DNA of 64,000 nucleotides from CALECP01 sp964389925 (GTDB lineage Bacteria > Chloroflexota > Anaerolineae > Promineifilales > Promineifilaceae), in contig CAYMGE010000008.1 in NCBI GenBank assembly GCA_964389925.1, positions 1 to 64,000 of the forward strand, read 5' to 3'. Each line of letters begins with the position of its first letter. Within the stretch, counting starts at the first letter, position 1. Below the pieces are notes generated by a model. The model searched no databases and was not told the DNA's origin. It saw nothing but the letters and a program-made list of their open reading frames with translations. Below, one piece after another: positions 61,939 to 64,000 of this stretch. The translations under genes and the position numbers were made by a program.

Positions 61939-63141
61939 CTACGCACCATACAGCAGACGCTCACGATTGAAGAGACGCATCCCAATGACGATCCCAATGA
62001 CGGCAACAACCAGCGCACCTACGACACTGAGAAGAAATGGAACAACCGGAAATGCGCCATCGACCGCGAGTTTTCCAACGACTGCCCCCGTGCCGTAAGC
62101 GGGGATCAGGTACAAGACGGGATTTGTTGGTGGGAACATACCGGCTGCGATGGTTGGGAACATCGCGCCCATTGTGACGGGGGTGGCGGCCGATTGTGCT
62201 TCCTTAAAAGTGTTCATGCGGATGGCAACCAGCATCATGATGACATTAACGGCGAGTGCAAAGGGCAGTGCGGCAATAATTGAACCGATGAAAACGATCA
62301 GCGGAATTTGTGCGCCGCTCGACATTGATTCGGGCAGCAAATTGGTCGTTAGGCCAAATGCGACAAAGGTGGCAACTGTCGGAATCAGGGTGATAGAGAA
62401 GACGGCGAGTAGTTTGCCCGTGAAAATCTCCATATCGCTCGCTGGAGTCAATAAAAGTGCTTCAAGTGTTCCGCGTTCGCGCTCACCCGCCGTCACGTCC
62501 AGCGCGACATACATGCCACCCATCGCCACCACGAGACCGACGAGAATAGAGAGTAGATAGCTGTTTTGTCCCGCTGTTTCTTGCTCAGGTGTGGTGAGCG
62601 AGAGTTGCTGGATGTCGATAGGTGTGAGAATCGCTGGATCGATGCCGCGTTCGGTCAATCGGCCGCTAACCAACGCCTGACTATACCCTTGCAGCACATT
62701 TCGCAAACGAAAAGTGGAGGTGTCAATGTTGAACATGCTGCCACCATCGTTATTTGTGAGCAGTTCGATTTGGGCAGGTTGCTCGCTTTCGATGGCGTTT
62801 GCAAAGCTATCAGGGATGATGATGGCAAGCGTAATCTCGGCCGACTCAATCTCTGCCTCCAACGCTTCCCGTGTGCCAGTATATTCTGTGAGGGAAATAT
62901 CGGCCGATGCCAATATCTCTCTCAATGCCTCATTTACGTTTTCTGCTCCAATCGCCACCACTTCCAATGATTGCTGTCCCTGTTCCTCGACGCGACTCGA
63001 CATCACGTTGCCCAACAGCGGAAACAAAAACGCATAGACGACACCAAATAGCACGGGAACGAGAATGCTTTGCCGCAACGCCTTGCGGTCGCGCAAATTG
63101 TCAGTAACTTCCTTTCGCCAAATGTTGATGATGTTATTCAT
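61939..63141 (-). CDS. ABC-2 type exporter permease (NatB-like)
   Basis: A 400-residue permease. One N-terminal helix (about 20-45) is followed by a large external domain (about 50-190, with SAEITLAIIIPDSFANAIES), then five or six C-terminal helices. VTAGERERGTLEALLLTPAS is the conserved cytoplasmic motif of the ABC-2/NatB group. With the ATPase at 63219 it forms a two-gene exporter, perhaps for sodium, an antibiotic or a lipid. The 77-base spacer between them contains repeated GCGTA words in inverted order. Confidence 0.88.
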   Translation of the reverse strand: MNNIINIWRKEVTDNLRDRKALRQSILVPVLFGVVYAFLFPLLGNVMSSRVEEQGQQSLEVVAIGAENVNEALREILASADISLTEYTGTREALEAEIESAEITLAIIIPDSFANAIESEQPAQIELLTNNDGGSMFNIDTSTFRLRNVLQGYSQALVSGRLTERGIDPAILTPIDIQQLSLTTPEQETAGQNSYLLSILVGLVVAMGGMYVALDVTAGERERGTLEALLLTPASDMEIFTGKLLAVFSITLIPTVATFVAFGLTTNLLPESMSSGAQIPLIVFIGSIIAALPFALAVNVIMMLVAIRMNTFKEAQSAATPVTMGAMFPTIAAGMFPPTNPVLYLIPAYGTGAVVGKLAVDGAFPVVPFLLSVVGALVVAVIGIVIGMRLFNRERLLYGA

Positions 63142-63149
63142 TGAATTTC

Positions 63150-63216
63150 TGAAACATAAAGCGTAATGAGTAAAACGTAAGGATTGATACGCTATGATAT
63201 TCCCATACGCTCTACG
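63150..63216. repeat. Spacer of inverted GCGTA-type repeats in the exporter operon
   Basis: On the minus strand, GCGTAAAGCGTAGAGCGTA is followed about 25 bases later by TTACGTTTTACTCATTACGC and TTTATG. TAAAGCGTA and TACGCTTTA pair exactly over 9 bp. As at 11127-11173 and 32491-32530, each arm contains direct copies of a short word. It lies between the two exporter genes, upstream of the permease start. Confidence 0.5.
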
Positions 63217-63218
63217 CT

Positions 63219-63953
63219 TTACGCCTCAATATCATGCCCTTCACCAGCCAGCACCACAAACGCATCTTCCAGCGTGTCACGATTCGTCCGATTCTTCAGG
63301 TCAGTCGGTGAGCCAACAGCGATTATTTTGCCGTTGACGATGATGGCCACATTGTCACAAAGCCGATCTGCTTCATCCATATAATGTGTACTGAACAGAA
63401 CACAGCGACCCTGCGCTCGAAAGTCGCGGATCGTTTGGCGCGTGTCGCGCACCGCCATCACATCGAGGCCGTTGGTTGGCTCGTCCATGATGATATTGGG
63501 CGGGTTGTGGATGAGGGCGCGGCCGATGATGATTTTTTGGCGTTGTCCCCGCGAGAATCCTTCGGCGCGACGATCTGCGATCTCTTCCATATTGAGCATC
63601 GAGATCGTTTCTTCGATGCGTTGTTCGAGTTCGACGGGGGAGAGGGGGTAGAATCGGCCGAAATAACGAAACTGTTCGCGCGGAGTCAGACGCGGATACA
63701 CGCCACCAGCATCTCCCTGCATCCCCAACACGCGCCGCACCTCATTTGCATTCTCCCGCACATCTAGCCCATTGACCACAACGGTTCCTGACTGTGGCTT
63801 AATCAAGCCCGTAATCATACGCAACACGGTCGTTTTGCCAGCCCCATTTGGCCCCAGCAGCCCCGTGATCTGTCCATCGGGGGCGGTAAATGAAACACCA
63901 TCCACCGCTTTGACTTCTCCAAAATGTTTGACCAGTTCTTTTATCTCAATCAT
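63219..63953 (-). CDS. ABC exporter ATP-binding protein (NatA-like)
   Basis: A 244-residue ATPase. Walker A GPNGAGKTT at about residues 35-43, signature FSRGQRQKI near 134, Walker B NIIMDEPTNG near 155, and the switch His in LFSTHYMDEAD. The signature has SRGQ in place of the common SGGQ, a frequent variant in NatA-like exporters. It is the upstream partner of the permease at 61939-63141. Its end of the window is complete; about 47 bases of leader follow with no recognisable promoter. Confidence 0.93.
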   Translation of the reverse strand: MIEIKELVKHFGEVKAVDGVSFTAPDGQITGLLGPNGAGKTTVLRMITGLIKPQSGTVVVNGLDVRENANEVRRVLGMQGDAGGVYPRLTPREQFRYFGRFYPLSPVELEQRIEETISMLNMEEIADRRAEGFSRGQRQKIIIGRALIHNPPNIIMDEPTNGLDVMAVRDTRQTIRDFRAQGRCVLFSTHYMDEADRLCDNVAIIVNGKIIAVGSPTDLKNRTNRDTLEDAFVVLAGEGHDIEA

Positions 63954-64000
63954 GGTTTTTGCTTCCCATTGGGAAAGAAAATATCTTCAATTGTACAATT

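Overview
This 64 kb window is a gene-dense bacterial chromosome segment with GC near 50 % by eye, carrying about 55 supported protein genes and five tRNA genes. I see no rRNA, CRISPR array, insertion sequence or prophage. A member of the Chloroflexota is the best guess. The support is a secreted protein ending in YLPIITQ (a tail common in that phylum), a mevalonate-type HMG-CoA reductase, a PucC-type carrier beside a flavin protoporphyrinogen oxidase, a wax-ester synthase, and many signal-peptide proteins with a C-terminal membrane anchor. I cannot place it more finely.

Layout. 0-7.6 kb (minus strand): membrane-anchored subtilase, wax-ester synthase, tRNA-Phe/Gly/Cys, PucC-type carrier, HemY, a DUF433/DUF5615 toxin-antitoxin pair, and a membrane protein behind a LexA-like box. 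8-12.6 kb (plus): ABC permease, RNase Z, MoxR ATPase plus CoxE-like VWA protein. 12.7-15.6 kb: an MmeI-like restriction-modification enzyme. 15.8-20.6 kb: tRNA-Leu and a surface-polysaccharide cluster. 20.7-31 kb (minus): a FAS1 protein with a duplicated unrecognised domain, ClpP and trigger factor, YggT/YggS, a homocysteine methyltransferase, a VWA lipoprotein paired with a solute-binding/OmpA protein, and a DHFR-like protein. 31-37.2 kb (minus): arginine decarboxylase-like enzyme and McrC, then a sigma-70 factor, then McrB and a DUF4332 protein. 37.5-49.3 kb: anchored pullulanase, a beta-propeller gene with an in-frame stop, an anti-sigma-like/CHAT-TPR/subtilase operon and an SDR. 49.3-52.4 kb (minus): HisE with late cobalamin genes and tRNA-Glu. 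52.4-55.2 kb (plus): methyltransferase, FHA protein, Memo-family protein. 55.2-64 kb: a RelE-type toxin-antitoxin pair, HMG-CoA reductase, ornithine aminotransferase with a divergent Lrp, an arsR-arsM pair with two matching operators, a PhyH dioxygenase, and a NatAB-like ABC exporter.

The most striking feature is not a gene. The palindrome TCGGCCGA recurs about 75 times by my hand count, with about 150 copies of its core CGGCCG, where about 1 and 16 are expected by chance. This resembles the HIP1 palindrome of cyanobacteria but with a different sequence. Around these sites the plus strand is G-rich to the left and C-rich to the right whichever way the host gene is read, so GC skew resets at each palindrome. 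That suggests the site is the centre of a strand-asymmetric DNA process such as cleavage, resection, repair or a local replication/termination event.
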